Shown: positions 52,178 to 61,920 of the stretch, one piece after another
How positions within the stretch are numbered: position 1 is the first letter of the stretch
Layout of the letters: the number at the start of each line of letters is the position of its first letter
From: Gimibacter soli
GTDB lineage: Bacteria; Pseudomonadota; Alphaproteobacteria; Sphingomonadales; Kordiimonadaceae
DNA: 64,000 nt
NCBI RefSeq assembly: GCF_028463845.1
Contig: NZ_CP116805.1
Span: 124,001-188,000, forward strand
Direction: 5' to 3'
Program-made: the position numbers and the translations under genes
The notes under the pieces: generated by a model
Told to the model about the DNA's origin: nothing
Database searches by the model: none
The model's input: the letters and a program-made list of their open reading frames with translations, nothing else

Positions 52178-52609
52178 ATGAGCGGGCAAGAGGCCAAGGC
52201 CGCCAAGGCGCTCCATCGGGTCACCGAACGGCCCGACTATCTCGCCATTGCCGCCACCGGCCGCAAATGGATCACCCCCGCATTCATCCTGCAAGCCCGC
52301 CCCGGCGAAACCGACGTGCCACCGCGTACCGGCTTCACGGTTTCCAAGAAGGTCGGCAATTCGGTGATCCGCAACAGGGCCCGCCGCCGCCTGAAGGAAG
52401 CCGCCCGGGCGATTCTGCCCGAAAAAGGCGTGCAGGGCTGGGATTATGTGCTCGTCGGCCGGCAGGCGGCTGTCGACTATCCGTTTGAAAAGCTGAAAGC
52501 CGATCTCGCCTGGGGCCTTTCAAAGCTCGGTGCCGGCGCTGACCTCACAGGTGGCAAGGCGAAGCCCGAGCGGCGCGAAAATGCGCAGAAACCCAAGGGA
52601 AAGCCTTGA
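52178..52609 (+). CDS. rnpA: Ribonuclease P protein component
   Basis: A 143-residue basic protein. [26 protein letters not shown] is the RNR motif that binds RNase P RNA. It assists removal of the 5' leader of pre-tRNAs. Slightly longer than usual because of a C-terminal Lys/Pro-rich tail ([19 protein letters not shown]). The yidD start follows the stop by one base. Confidence 0.95.
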   Translation: MSGQEAKAAKALHRVTERPDYLAIAATGRKWITPAFILQARPGETDVPPRTGFTVSKKVGNSVIRNRARRRLKEAARAILPEKGVQGWDYVLVGRQAAVDYPFEKLKADLAWGLSKLGAGADLTGGKAKPERRENAQKPKGKP

Positions 52610-52610
52610 A

Positions 52611-52844
52611 ATGCGGTCCCCGCTTGCCATTTGTCTCACGGGGCTCGTGCGCTTTTACCGTTATTTCCTGTCGCCGCTTCTTGGCCAGAACTGCCGTTAC
52701 CAGCCCACCTGCAGCGCCTATGCGCTTGAAGCTATCCGTCTTCATGGTGGACTTAAGGGTGGTTGGCTGGCAATAAGGCGCGTCACGAAATGCCATCCGT
52801 GGGGCGGCTCGGGTTACGACCCGGTCCCGCCCGCGGATAGATAA
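52611..52844 (+). CDS. yidD: Membrane protein insertion efficiency factor YidD
   Basis: A 77-residue protein. [31 protein letters not shown] and [10 protein letters not shown] are the YidD hallmarks, including the conserved cysteines. It sits beside yidC and helps insertion of proteins into the inner membrane. ATG 52611 follows AAGGGAAAG; the longer reading frame from 52530 overlaps rnpA and is not needed. Confidence 0.93.
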   Translation: MRSPLAICLTGLVRFYRYFLSPLLGQNCRYQPTCSAYALEAIRLHGGLKGGWLAIRRVTKCHPWGGSGYDPVPPADR

Positions 52845-52869
52845 AGTCTAATCGGGATGAAACGTCACT

Positions 52870-54648
52870 ATGGGTGATAACAAGAATCTGTTCATTGCGC
52901 TCGGTCTCGCGCTCCTTGTCATGATCGGCTACGACAAGCTTTACCTGCAGCCGAAAATGGAAGCCGCCCAGCGCGAGCTGGAAGCGCAGGACGCGCTGAA
53001 GAAAGCGGGCGAGCCCGGCGACGCGCTGTCGACCGCAACCCCTGCCCCGGCCGATGACCTTGCCATCGCCCCGCATGATGATCTCGGCACCGCCGCAGCA
53101 GCACCTGCCACCAAGGCTGTTGCTGCGCTCCCCGACGCCGGTTCGGTGAAGATCGAAACGCCGGAGCTGAAAGGCTCGCTGTCGCTGCGCGGCGCGCGGT
53201 TCGATGACCTTGTGCTTGTGAAGCATAGCGTTTCGCTTGAAGACGACCGCCCGGTTCGTCTCCTCTCGCCCCTCGCTGACGAGCGCTCCTATTATGTGCG
53301 CTTTGGCTGGGCTGCCAAAGGTCAGGGCACGGATTTCGTCCCCGGTGACCAGACGGTCTGGACCGCCGACAATGCGACCCTGAGCCCCGACAGCCCTGTC
53401 ACTCTCTCCTGGACGAACACTGCCGGTGTGCGCTTCACCCAGAAGATCGAGATCGACAAGGAATTCATGTTCAAGGTGACCCAGTCGGTCACCAACTCCT
53501 CAGGCGAAGCGCTTGAGCTTGCCCCCTACGGCCTCATTAACCGGGACGGCCAGGTGAAGACCGAAGGCCTTTACATCCTTCACGAAGGTCCGCTTGGCGT
53601 ATTCAACGGCACGCTTGAGGAAAAAAGCTATTCGGACCTTGAAGACGACGGCAACTTCGAAACCTCGTCCAAGGGTGGCTGGCTCGGCATCACCGACAAA
53701 TACTGGATGACTGTCCTGATCCCCGATCAGGAAGCCGACCTTTCGCGCGCCCGCTTCGTGCGTCAGGCAACGGGCGGCATGCTGCGCCACCGTGTCGACT
53801 ATGTTGAAAACTGGCAGGCCGTGGCCGCCGGCAACAGCCGCGAGGACGTGACCCACTTCTACGCCGGTGCCAAGATCGTTTCGGCGATCGATGACTATGA
53901 AACCAAGCTCGGCATCCCGCTTTTCGACCGCGCCATCGACTGGGGCTGGTTCTACTGGCTGACCCGCCCGATCTTCAAAGGGCTGCATTATCTCTTTGAA
54001 CTGACCGGAAACTTCGGCATTGCCATCCTTGTGATGACCGTCCTGATCAAGGCCGCACTCTTCCCGCTTGCCAACAAATCCTATGTGTCGATGAGCCACA
54101 TGAAGATGGTGCAGCCGAAGATCAAGGCCCTGCAGGAACGCCACAAGGACGACAAGGCCCGCCTGCAGCAGGAAATGATGGAGCTTTACAAGAAGGAAAA
54201 GATCAACCCGCTGGCCGGCTGCCTGCCGGTGCTGGTGCAGATCCCGATCTTCTTCTCGCTCTACAAGGTGCTGTATGTAACGATCGAGATGCGCCACCAG
54301 CCCTTCTTCGGCTGGGTGCAGGATCTGTCGGCACCGGACCATTTCACCCCGGTCAACCTCTTTGGTCTGATTCCGTGGGACCCGCCGGCCATGATCGCCA
54401 TCGGCGTATGGCCGATCCTGATGGGCCTCACCATGTGGCTGCAGCAGAAGATGAACCCGCAAACGGGCATGGACCCGACGCAGGCGAAGGTCATGATGTT
54501 CCTGCCGATCATCTTCACCTTCATGCTGGCGCAGTTCGCCGCAGGCCTCGTGATCTACTGGACCTGGAACTCGCTTCTGTCGGTTGCCCAGCAATGGGTC
54601 ATCATGCGCCGTGAAGAAGCCCGTGTTGCACGGAGCTCCAAGGCGTGA
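52870..54648 (+). CDS. yidC: Membrane protein insertase YidC
   Basis: A 592-residue insertase: N-terminal span (about 7-22), a large periplasmic beta domain (about 85-330), then the conserved core spans (FGIAILVMTVLIKAALFPLANKSYVSMSHMK, PVLVQIPIFFSLYKVL, and the final WTWNSLLSVAQQWVIMRR). The positively charged cytoplasmic loop after the core helix is visible. It inserts membrane proteins alone or with SecYEG. Its stop overlaps engB by four bases (GTGA). Confidence 0.97.
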   Translation: MGDNKNLFIALGLALLVMIGYDKLYLQPKMEAAQRELEAQDALKKAGEPGDALSTATPAPADDLAIAPHDDLGTAAAAPATKAVAALPDAGSVKIETPELKGSLSLRGARFDDLVLVKHSVSLEDDRPVRLLSPLADERSYYVRFGWAAKGQGTDFVPGDQTVWTADNATLSPDSPVTLSWTNTAGVRFTQKIEIDKEFMFKVTQSVTNSSGEALELAPYGLINRDGQVKTEGLYILHEGPLGVFNGTLEEKSYSDLEDDGNFETSSKGGWLGITDKYWMTVLIPDQEADLSRARFVRQATGGMLRHRVDYVENWQAVAAGNSREDVTHFYAGAKIVSAIDDYETKLGIPLFDRAIDWGWFYWLTRPIFKGLHYLFELTGNFGIAILVMTVLIKAALFPLANKSYVSMSHMKMVQPKIKALQERHKDDKARLQQEMMELYKKEKINPLAGCLPVLVQIPIFFSLYKVLYVTIEMRHQPFFGWVQDLSAPDHFTPVNLFGLIPWDPPAMIAIGVWPILMGLTMWLQQKMNPQTGMDPTQAKVMMFLPIIFTFMLAQFAAGLVIYWTWNSLLSVAQQWVIMRREEARVARSSKA

Positions 54649-55304
54649 CCGAAGAAGCCCGCTTCACACCTGAACAGATGGAAACCGGCCGGCTGATGCT
54701 GGCCGGTCCCGTCGAGTTCGTCATGGGTGCCGTGAAGCTGGACCAGCTTCTGGGTGCCGACCGCCCGGAAGTGGCCTTTGCCGGCCGCTCGAACGTCGGC
54801 AAATCGAGCCTTGTGAATGCCCTGACCGGCCGCAAGACACTGGCGCGTACCTCGAACACGCCGGGCCGCACGCAGGAACTGAACTATTTCCGCGCAGGTG
54901 AAGAGATGAACCTGCCGATGTATCTCGTCGACCTGCCAGGATACGGCTATGCCAAGATCGAGCGCAAGCGCGTGGAGCGCTGGACCCATCTGGTGAAATC
55001 CTTCCTGCGTGGTCGCCCGACCCTGCGCCGGGTGCTCCTTCTCATAGACAGCCGGCATGGCCTCAAGGAAAACGACCGCGAGATCATGAAGATGCTTGAT
55101 GACGCTGCGGTCAATTACCAGATCGTGCTGACGAAGCTCGACAAGCTGACCACGCCCGAACGCGCCAAGATCATCGAGAAGACCGCGGCTGACGCCAAAA
55201 CCTTCATCGCCTGCCACCCTGTCGTGCTTGCTACATCGAGTGAGAAGGGCTGGGGCCTTGAAGAAGTGCGCGCCGAAATCGCCCAGATCGCCGCGAACGG
55301 CTAA
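54645..55304 (+). CDS. engB: Ribosome-biogenesis GTPase EngB (YihA/YsxC)
   Basis: A 219-residue GTPase with a GTG start coupled to yidC. The G1 loop is GRSNVGKSS, G3 is DLPGYGYA, G4 is TKLDKL, and SSEKGWG forms the G5 region. EngB acts in assembly of the large ribosomal subunit. The order rnpA-yidD-yidC-engB is a standard alphaproteobacterial cluster. Confidence 0.95.
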   Translation: MTEEARFTPEQMETGRLMLAGPVEFVMGAVKLDQLLGADRPEVAFAGRSNVGKSSLVNALTGRKTLARTSNTPGRTQELNYFRAGEEMNLPMYLVDLPGYGYAKIERKRVERWTHLVKSFLRGRPTLRRVLLLIDSRHGLKENDREIMKMLDDAAVNYQIVLTKLDKLTTPERAKIIEKTAADAKTFIACHPVVLATSSEKGWGLEEVRAEIAQIAANG

Positions 55305-55432
55305 GGCCTTCCCGACTTTATTTTCACGCCCTGTCGAATCCCGCCTGCGTCCTGCGTCATCAGGATACAGCGCCTGCAAGCTTGCCCGGTTTGCCGCGCG
55401 CTGGCACGCTGGCAACCAAAGGGAGACACACA

Positions 55433-55783
55433 ATGGCGCAATTCATCCTGTTCCTGCACGACCGCACCGATGCCTTCGCCGGCCTCTCGGGCGACGAGAT
55501 GATGGCGATCATCAAGGACTATATGGCCTGGACCGAGAAGATGAAGGCCGAGGGCCGCTATGTCGGCGGCCAGAAACTGACAGACGAGCCGGGCCGTGTG
55601 ATGGGCACCAAAGGCGGATCGGTTGAAATCCATGATGGCCCCTTCGCCGAAGCCCATGAAATCCTCGGCGGCTATATGACGATCGAGGCCGCCGACTATG
55701 ACGAGGCCTGCGCGCTCGCCAAAACCTGCCCCCATCTCAAATATGGCCGGATCGAAGTGCGGATGATCGACGCAATAGAATGA
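55433..55783 (+). CDS. YCII-related DGPF-domain protein
   Basis: A 116-residue protein. IHDGPFAEAHEILGGYMTIEAADYDEACALAKTCPHLKYG is the DGPF motif and the conserved end of the YCII-like family. It is encoded directly before an ECF sigma factor with a four-base overlap (ATGA), the arrangement of the ECF42 group, where DGPF proteins and the sigma factor co-occur. Their biochemical role is not established. ATG 55433 follows GGGAG. Confidence 0.9.
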   Translation: MAQFILFLHDRTDAFAGLSGDEMMAIIKDYMAWTEKMKAEGRYVGGQKLTDEPGRVMGTKGGSVEIHDGPFAEAHEILGGYMTIEAADYDEACALAKTCPHLKYGRIEVRMIDAIE

Positions 55784-57018
55784 AGCCCGGGTCCGACAGC
55801 CCCTTGAACGAAACCCTCGACCAGCTGTTCCGCCGCGAGGCCGGACGGCTGGTCGCCACCATTGCTCGCAGACTTGGCGCCGGGCAACTGGCCCTCGCCG
55901 AAGACATCGCACAGGATGCGCTTGTCGCTGCAGCCCGCGCCTGGACCTACGAAGGCCCGCCGGAAAATCCTGCCGCGTGGCTCCACCGCGCCGCCTACAA
56001 CCGGATGATCGACCGCCTGCGCCGCACCCGGCCGGAAACCGGGCTCGACGAGACCATGGCGGGCCACAGCAGTGACCCGACACCGGGGGTCGAGGACGAC
56101 GAGCTGCGGCTCATCCTCCTGTGCGCCCATCCCGATTTGGCCGAACCCGACCGGCTGGCGCTCACGCTCAATACCGCGCTTGGCTTCACGGCACGCGAAA
56201 TTGCCGGGCTCTTTCTCGTGCCCGCCGCGACGATGAGCCAGCGCCTGACGCGTGTGAAGGCCCGCATTCGTGATAGTGGCCTCACGCTCGACTGGCCACT
56301 GCCCGCCGATCTTGCTGCTCGGCTGGAGACCGTCCACAAGGTCATCTATCTGGCCTTTTCGCTCGGCTATGCACCGAGCATGGGGGAAGGTGCCGTGCGG
56401 CGCGATGTGGCGCTTGCGGCCCTGCGTCTTGCTGAAACCCTGGCCGGCGCCAAGATGACAGCCTCGCCGGACGCCAGTGCGCTCGCCGCCCTTCTGAACT
56501 TTCAGGCGTCCCGGCTGGGGACCCGAACCGATGAAGCCGGGCGCTTCGTGCGGCTGGCCGATCAGGACCGAAGCCGCTGGGACTGCAATAGTATCGAAAA
56601 CGGGTTTCTGTATCTGAGGCATGCACAGGGGGCGAACCGTTTGAGCCGCTATCATCTGGAAGCCGGGATCGCCGCCGCCCACGCTGTCAGCCCCGACTGG
56701 GCATCAACCGACTGGGAGGCCATCTGCACGTCCTATGATCTTCTGGCTGAAATGACAGGTTCACCCATTGTCGCACTCAATCAGGCGATTGCCACCGCCA
56801 TGCGCGGTGACGCCGGTGCGTCACTCGCCCGGCTTGATGCATTGGCCGCCCATCCAGCGCTGGCGACCTACGGCCTTTACCATGCGGCGCGCGGTGAAAT
56901 CCTGCTGACCTGCGGGGATGCAGCGGGTGCAGCGACCGAGTTTCGCGCCGCCCTCGCCCACGGCGGTACGACCCCCTCGGTGGAGCATCTGGAAAGCCGG
57001 CTCGCGGCCTGTTTCTAG
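55780..57018 (+). CDS. ECF sigma factor with C-terminal extension (ECF42-like)
   Basis: A 412-residue sigma factor. Region 2 (LFRREAGRLVATIARRLGAGQLALAEDIAQDALVAAARAWTYEGPPENPAAWLHRAAYNRMIDRLRR) and region 4 (LALTLNTALGFTAREIAGLFLVPAATMSQRLTRVKARI) are followed by a long helical domain of about 220 residues with TPR-like spacing. This is the ECF42 (DUF6596) layout, which has no anti-sigma factor and instead relies on the extension. It probably transcribes its own operon with the DGPF gene. Confidence 0.9.
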   Translation: MKPGSDSPLNETLDQLFRREAGRLVATIARRLGAGQLALAEDIAQDALVAAARAWTYEGPPENPAAWLHRAAYNRMIDRLRRTRPETGLDETMAGHSSDPTPGVEDDELRLILLCAHPDLAEPDRLALTLNTALGFTAREIAGLFLVPAATMSQRLTRVKARIRDSGLTLDWPLPADLAARLETVHKVIYLAFSLGYAPSMGEGAVRRDVALAALRLAETLAGAKMTASPDASALAALLNFQASRLGTRTDEAGRFVRLADQDRSRWDCNSIENGFLYLRHAQGANRLSRYHLEAGIAAAHAVSPDWASTDWEAICTSYDLLAEMTGSPIVALNQAIATAMRGDAGASLARLDALAAHPALATYGLYHAARGEILLTCGDAAGAATEFRAALAHGGTTPSVEHLESRLAACF

Positions 57019-57347
57019 GTAGTGGCCTCAAGCGTGGCGATAATCGTCTCGCGAAGCATCGCCATCGCTTCCTCGCTCACGCCGCCGGCTTCCGCTTCCT
57101 TTTCGACCCGTTCCGCCGCCTCGCCAAGCGCCAGCGCGCCGAAGGTGCGGGCCGTACTTTTCAGCGCGTGGGATTCGACATCCAGGAGTGCCCAATTCCC
57201 GCCATCATGATGGGCGAAAAGGGCCTCGAGTGCGTCTTCGACCTCGGCCCGGAAGCTCGCCATCAGCACACGGGCGGTTTCTTCGCCCACATCGGCCTTT
57301 ATGCGTTCGAACGGGTCTGGATCGAAGGTCGGAACGTCGGTCATCAT
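57015..57347 (-). CDS. Free-standing HPt (histidine phosphotransfer) protein
   Basis: A 110-residue helical protein. The HPt motif DVESHALKSTARTFGA places the phosphorylated histidine at 60. It lies tail to tail with the sigma factor gene (four-base overlap). Its partners are not in the window; it is the second HPt protein here. Confidence 0.85.
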   Translation of the reverse strand: MMTDVPTFDPDPFERIKADVGEETARVLMASFRAEVEDALEALFAHHDGGNWALLDVESHALKSTARTFGALALGEAAERVEKEAEAGGVSEEAMAMLRETIIATLEATT

Positions 57348-57440
57348 TCAGCGTTTCCTTACGGCAACCTGCATTATTTCCTTTCCCCTACCCCATGGCT
57401 TCGCTAGTGTCGCGCCAATTCTGAACCCGAGGAAACCATC

Positions 57441-58427
57441 ATGCGTCAGCATACCGCCCTGCAGAATATCCTTGCCACCGCCCTCCTCAGCCTTGCCCTT
57501 GTCGCCTGTGACAGCAGCAAGCCGAAGGAAGCGGAAGCCCCGAAGGACGAAGCCGCCACCGAAGCACCGGCCGGCACCGAGGCAGGCACCGAGACCAATA
57601 CCGAAGAAGAAAGTCCCATCGATATGACCGCACTTGCCGCCTACAAGGAAAAGAACGAAGCGTTTCTCGCTGAGAATGCCGCCAAGGAAGGCGTAAAAGT
57701 TGCCGAATCCGGTCTGCAGTATGTTGTCGAGAAAGAAGGCGAAGGCGCCGCACCGACCGCTGAAAGCTATGTGGTTGTCCATTATGCCGGCCGCCTGATC
57801 GACGGCACCGAGTTCGATTCGTCGTTCAAGCGCGGCGAGCCCGCCACCTTCCCCGCCGGTCGTCTGATCAAGGGCTTCACCGAAGCGCTTCTGATGATGA
57901 AAGAAGGCGGCAAGATGCAGATCACCATCCCCGCCGAGATCGCCTATGGCAACATGGACCGTGGCCCGATCCCCGCGAACTCGACCCTCATCTTCGATCT
58001 TGAACTGATCAAGGTGACGAGCGAGGAAGAACTGATCGCCGACATGAAGGCACCGCAGGACGCCTATCTCGCCGAGAATGGCAAGAAGGCCGGTGTCACC
58101 ACCACCGCTTCGGGCCTGCAGTACAAGGTTGTCGAATCCGGCAGCGGCAAAAGCCCGACCGACACCTCAACCGTTGTCGTTCACTATGCCGGTCGCCTGA
58201 TCGACGGCACTGAGTTCGACAGCAGCTACAAGCGCGGCGAGCCGATCGACTTTCCGGTCAATGGCGTGATCGCCGGCTGGACCGAAGCGCTCCTTCTGAT
58301 GAAGGAAGGCGACAAATGGGAACTGACGATTCCGTCCGACCTCGGCTACGGCGCCCGCGGTGCCGGCCAGGATATCCCGCCCTATTCGACCCTCGTGTTC
58401 GATGTGGAGCTTCTTGAAGTCCGCTAA
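57441..58427 (+). CDS. Lipoprotein with two FKBP-type peptidyl-prolyl isomerase domains
   Basis: A 328-residue protein with a lipobox (LVAC), an acidic Ala/Glu linker (about 25-55), then two FKBP domains: [35 protein letters not shown]... and [35 protein letters not shown].... The near-identical sequences point to an internal duplication. It would catalyse proline isomerisation of periplasmic proteins. A terminator follows. Confidence 0.93.
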   Translation: MRQHTALQNILATALLSLALVACDSSKPKEAEAPKDEAATEAPAGTEAGTETNTEEESPIDMTALAAYKEKNEAFLAENAAKEGVKVAESGLQYVVEKEGEGAAPTAESYVVVHYAGRLIDGTEFDSSFKRGEPATFPAGRLIKGFTEALLMMKEGGKMQITIPAEIAYGNMDRGPIPANSTLIFDLELIKVTSEEELIADMKAPQDAYLAENGKKAGVTTTASGLQYKVVESGSGKSPTDTSTVVVHYAGRLIDGTEFDSSYKRGEPIDFPVNGVIAGWTEALLLMKEGDKWELTIPSDLGYGARGAGQDIPPYSTLVFDVELLEVR

Positions 58428-58452
58428 GCCGGGCTTATATCGAGATAAGCGG

Positions 58453-58476
58453 AAGGGGCCTTCGTGGCCCCTTTTT
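58453..58476 (+). terminator. Intrinsic terminator after the FKBP gene
   Basis: AAGGGGCC and GGCCCCTT-like arms around TTCGT, followed by TTTTT. Classic intrinsic terminator 26 bases after the stop codon. Confidence 0.88.
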
Positions 58477-58586
58477 GCTGGCCTCGCCCCAAAATTTATC
58501 GGTGCTGGCCAAGACAAATGTAATATTGTAACAGTTTCGCGCCGGATGGATGGTCCGCCCGGCCCTGTTGGAACCCGTTCCTGCCG

Positions 58587-59759
58587 ATGCTTCTTGCCCT
58601 GATCCTGTCGATGATGGCCGTGCTGGCTGCGCCCCTTCTGGCGCGGCTCACCGATGGCCGCCCGGGTTACCGCGCCGGGCTCGACGGTTTTGTGATCGTG
58701 GTCGTGTTCGGGCTCATCTTCCTGACCCTCCTGCCCGACGCGCTGGCGCATGGCGGGCTCGTGGCATTTCTTGTTGCCGCCCTCGGCTTCGCACTGCCGT
58801 GGCTCGCCGAACTGATGCTGCACCATGCCGAAGCCAAGGCGCACCGGGCCTTCCTTGTCATCGCCTTCATCGCCATCCTGCTGCATGAAGCGAGCGACGG
58901 GGCCGTCCTGGCCCTCGCCGCTGGCCACGAAGGGGCTGCCTTTGTGGCAACCGGTATTGTGGTGCACCGGATCGGCGTTGCCGTGGCGCTGTGGTGGCTG
59001 TTCCGCCCGTTCCTGAGCCAGAAGGTCGGTTACCTGATGCTTGCGGTGCTCGCCGCCGTCTCCGGGCTTGGCTATGGTGCCGCCAGCATCGCGCTTGACT
59101 GGCACGGCATTCCCATCGTCGGCTACTGGCAGGCCTTTGCGGCCGGATCACTGCTGCATATCGTGCTGCATCCCCTGGAAGAAGACCCAGCGACCGAACG
59201 CGAGGCCCGCCGGGGCCAGCAGGCCGGTACGCTTGCCGGCGTGCTTCTCCTTATGGCCTTCGCGCTCAGCCACATGATGCGCAGCGGGCACGCCGGCCAT
59301 GTAGCAGGCGATGAAAGCCACGCCAATGCCATCGATCTGATGGCGACGACCGGCCACACGCTGGCGCCGCTGCTTCTCGGCCTTGTCCTTTCGGGCATCG
59401 CCTTTGGCTACGTGCGCCACCGCCACAAGCGGCTGGAGGGCTGCCGCGACGGACTGGACCTTGCTGCCCCCTGGTCGCTTCTCCTGTGGCTTGCCGTCAC
59501 CGTGATCGCGCTTCTGCGGCCCGGCTGGTTCCCCGAACCGCCGGTGGGCACCGTGCGGATCGATCTGCCGCTGATGCTGTGGAGCATCCTGACGCTGGCG
59601 TCGTTCCTGCGCATGGGGGCCCGGCGCTTTGTCGGCACGCTGATGCCGCGCACCCCCTTCGCGCGCCTCCATGCCCATCATACGGTCGGGCATCACCATC
59701 ATCATGGACATGGCCACGAAAAGGGCCATTCCCACCATCATCACGAGAGACAATCCTGA
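58587..59759 (+). CDS. ZIP-like metal transporter with histidine-rich C-terminal tail
   Basis: A 390-residue protein with about ten membrane spans. Possible metal-site sequences in helices are HEASDGAVLALAA, VVHRIGVAVALWW and LLHIVLHPLEE, resembling the HxxxE/D motifs of ZIP transporters. A histidine-rich tail (HHHHHGHGHEKGHSHHHH within the last 30 residues) is typical of proteins that gather zinc or nickel. The family match is partial; a metal-handling permease is the safe call. Its stop overlaps the SDR start (TGATG). Confidence 0.65.
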   Translation: MLLALILSMMAVLAAPLLARLTDGRPGYRAGLDGFVIVVVFGLIFLTLLPDALAHGGLVAFLVAALGFALPWLAELMLHHAEAKAHRAFLVIAFIAILLHEASDGAVLALAAGHEGAAFVATGIVVHRIGVAVALWWLFRPFLSQKVGYLMLAVLAAVSGLGYGAASIALDWHGIPIVGYWQAFAAGSLLHIVLHPLEEDPATEREARRGQQAGTLAGVLLLMAFALSHMMRSGHAGHVAGDESHANAIDLMATTGHTLAPLLLGLVLSGIAFGYVRHRHKRLEGCRDGLDLAAPWSLLLWLAVTVIALLRPGWFPEPPVGTVRIDLPLMLWSILTLASFLRMGARRFVGTLMPRTPFARLHAHHTVGHHHHHGHGHEKGHSHHHHERQS

Positions 59760-60520
59760 TGCGTTTCGAGGGTAAATCGATTGTCGTCACCGGCGGCACC
59801 TCCGGCTTCGGCGAAAGCATCGTGCGGGCCTTTGTGGCCGAAGGCGCCAATGTCTGGTTCTGCGGCCTGATCGATGCCGAAGGCGAGCGCGTTGTCGCCT
59901 CCCTGAAAGATGCGCCGGGCCAGGCTTTCTACCGCCATGCCGACGTGCGGGAGGAGCCATCCGTGCATGCCTTCATCGATGCGGCAGCGGGTCAGGCCGG
60001 CGGGATCGACATTGCCGTCAACAATGCCGGGATCAGCCACAAGGCCGCCCGCTTCGCCGATCAGGACCTTGCCATCGTCGAGGATGTCTGGCGCACCAAT
60101 GTGATGGGCGTGTGGCATGCCATGCGGCGCGAAATCCATCATATGCTGCAGGCGGGGCGCGGCGGCGCCATCGTCAACACGGCGTCGATCCTGTCGAAAT
60201 CCGGCGCGGAATGGATGACGGCATATGGCATGAGCAAACATGCGGTTGTCGGCATCACCAAATCGGCAGCGATGGATTATGCGGCCGACGGCATCCGCAT
60301 CAATGCCATCTCCCCCGGCCCCATGCGGACCCCGATGCTGGACCGCGCACTGGCCGATATCGGCGGTGACATGAGCAAATTTGCGGGCGGTTTCCCGAAG
60401 GGCGGCCCGGCGGACCCGGCCGTTGTTGCGCGCACGGTTCTGTATCTTGCCAGCGACGAAGCCGCCTACATGACCGGCGCCAACGTCGTTGTGGACGGTG
60501 CCACGAGCGACACAATCTGA
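59759..60520 (+). CDS. Short-chain dehydrogenase/reductase
   Basis: A 253-residue SDR. The cofactor loop is TGGTSGFGE (11-19), the structural NNAG motif is at 88-91, and the catalytic residues are Ser143, Tyr156 and Lys160 (YGMSK). PGPMRTPM is the substrate loop region. It is an NAD(P)-dependent oxidoreductase of unknown substrate. The start overlaps the ZIP-like gene's stop by one base, so both are co-transcribed. Confidence 0.9.
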   Translation: MRFEGKSIVVTGGTSGFGESIVRAFVAEGANVWFCGLIDAEGERVVASLKDAPGQAFYRHADVREEPSVHAFIDAAAGQAGGIDIAVNNAGISHKAARFADQDLAIVEDVWRTNVMGVWHAMRREIHHMLQAGRGGAIVNTASILSKSGAEWMTAYGMSKHAVVGITKSAAMDYAADGIRINAISPGPMRTPMLDRALADIGGDMSKFAGGFPKGGPADPAVVARTVLYLASDEAAYMTGANVVVDGATSDTI

Positions 60521-60598
60521 CGCTCGGGATTTACAAGCGCCTGAAAAGGTTGCAATATCCAAAAAACTTGAACTATCGCCGATTGATCGAGAGCCAAC

Positions 60599-60949
60599 AT
60601 GATCCTCGAATCCCGCAGCATCATCTTTTCGCATGACGAACTGGCCACCGCGCTGCGTCCGCTGCTGGAGCAAAAAGGCATTTTCGATGAAATCGCCGGC
60701 GAGGCCCTGAAAGCGAGCCTCGACGAAGAGGGCGAGGTTCAGGTGAAAGTCACCGCCGATGGCTATGACGAGATGGCCCCGATGAACAGCCGCGAGGTTG
60801 GCGTTGCGGTGCTCAATCATTGTATCGACAAGGGCATTCCCCTGCCGCGCGGTTCCTACAAGGAACTGGCGCTGAGGGGCGATCATATTGCCCTGATCGT
60901 GCGGCTGCAAACGGGTGAGCCCGAAGCAGCCGGCGCGATGGGCTTCTGA
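60599..60949 (+). CDS. Hypothetical protein, 116 residues
   Basis: No family recognised. It is acidic, with a central run of charged residues (LDEEGEVQVKVTADGYDEM) and no signal peptide or membrane span. The start at 60599 has no strong ribosome-binding site (GAG about 8 bases upstream). Base composition and codon use look like those of neighbours, so it is probably a real gene. Convergent with cysK, 31 bases apart. Confidence 0.6.
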   Translation: MILESRSIIFSHDELATALRPLLEQKGIFDEIAGEALKASLDEEGEVQVKVTADGYDEMAPMNSREVGVAVLNHCIDKGIPLPRGSYKELALRGDHIALIVRLQTGEPEAAGAMGF

Positions 60950-60980
60950 CCGCCCGCTCCTTTATCCCTTATTCAGGCCA

Positions 60981-61892
60981 TTATTCGGGCAGGAAGTCCG
61001 GTACCGAAAGGTAGCGCTCGCCCGTGTCGTAGCAGAAGCCGAGCACACGGCCCTTGCCGATCTCGTCAAGCTTCGAGGCAATCGCCGCAAGCGTAGCGCC
61101 CGAAGAAATCCCCACAAGGATGCCTTCCTTGGTTGCCAGTTTGCGGGCCATGTCCTTGGCGGCATCAGGCGCGACCTGCACCACGCCGTCCGTCTGCTTC
61201 AGATCCATCACGTCGGGGATGAAGCCGGCACCGATCCCCTGAATGGGGTGCGGCCCGGGCTGACCGCCCGAAAGGACCGGCGACAGGGTCGGCTCCACCG
61301 CATAGACCTTGAGGCCCGAAAAACGCTTCTTCAGCGCGCGTGCGCAGCCGGTGATATGGCCGCCGGTGCCGACACCGGTGATCAGGTAATCGAGCCCGTC
61401 TGCGAAATCGACCGCGATTTCTTCCGCCGTCGTGCGTTCATGCACCGCGGCGTTTGCCGGGTTCTTGAACTGCTGCGGAATCCAGCCGCCGGGCGTGCCG
61501 GCCAGCAATTCCTCGGCGCGGGCCACGGCCCCCTTCATGCCAAGCTCCTTGGGCGTCAGCACAAATTCGGCACCGTACGCGAGCATCAGGCGGCGGCGCT
61601 CGATCGACATCGATTCCGGCATCACAAGAATGAGCCGGTAGCCTTTGACAGCAGCGACCATGGCAAGGCCGATCCCGGTGTTGCCGGAGGTCGGCTCGAT
61701 GATCGTGCCACCGGGCTTCAGGGCACCGCTCGCCTCCGCGTCCTCGATCATGGCCAGCGCAATCCGGTCCTTGATCGAGCCGCCGGGGTTGGCGCGTTCG
61801 AGCTTCAGCCAGACATCATGATCCGGAAACAGGCGCGCAAGGCGCACATGCGGGGTCCCGCCAATAGTGTCGAGAACGGATTGGGCTTTCAT
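60981..61892 (-). CDS. cysK: Cysteine synthase A (O-acetylserine sulfhydrylase)
   Basis: A 303-residue PLP enzyme. Lys41 in GGSIKDR binds [26 protein letters not shown] and [10 protein letters not shown] are the substrate and phosphate loops. It joins sulfide and O-acetylserine into cysteine. It follows epsC (serine acetyltransferase) in the same direction 28 bases apart, so both steps of cysteine synthesis are in one unit. Confidence 0.93.
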   Translation of the reverse strand: MKAQSVLDTIGGTPHVRLARLFPDHDVWLKLERANPGGSIKDRIALAMIEDAEASGALKPGGTIIEPTSGNTGIGLAMVAAVKGYRLILVMPESMSIERRRLMLAYGAEFVLTPKELGMKGAVARAEELLAGTPGGWIPQQFKNPANAAVHERTTAEEIAVDFADGLDYLITGVGTGGHITGCARALKKRFSGLKVYAVEPTLSPVLSGGQPGPHPIQGIGAGFIPDVMDLKQTDGVVQVAPDAAKDMARKLATKEGILVGISSGATLAAIASKLDEIGKGRVLGFCYDTGERYLSVPDFLPE

Positions 61893-61920
61893 CTGATTTC
61901 CCCCAGAAAGGATTGTCGGG

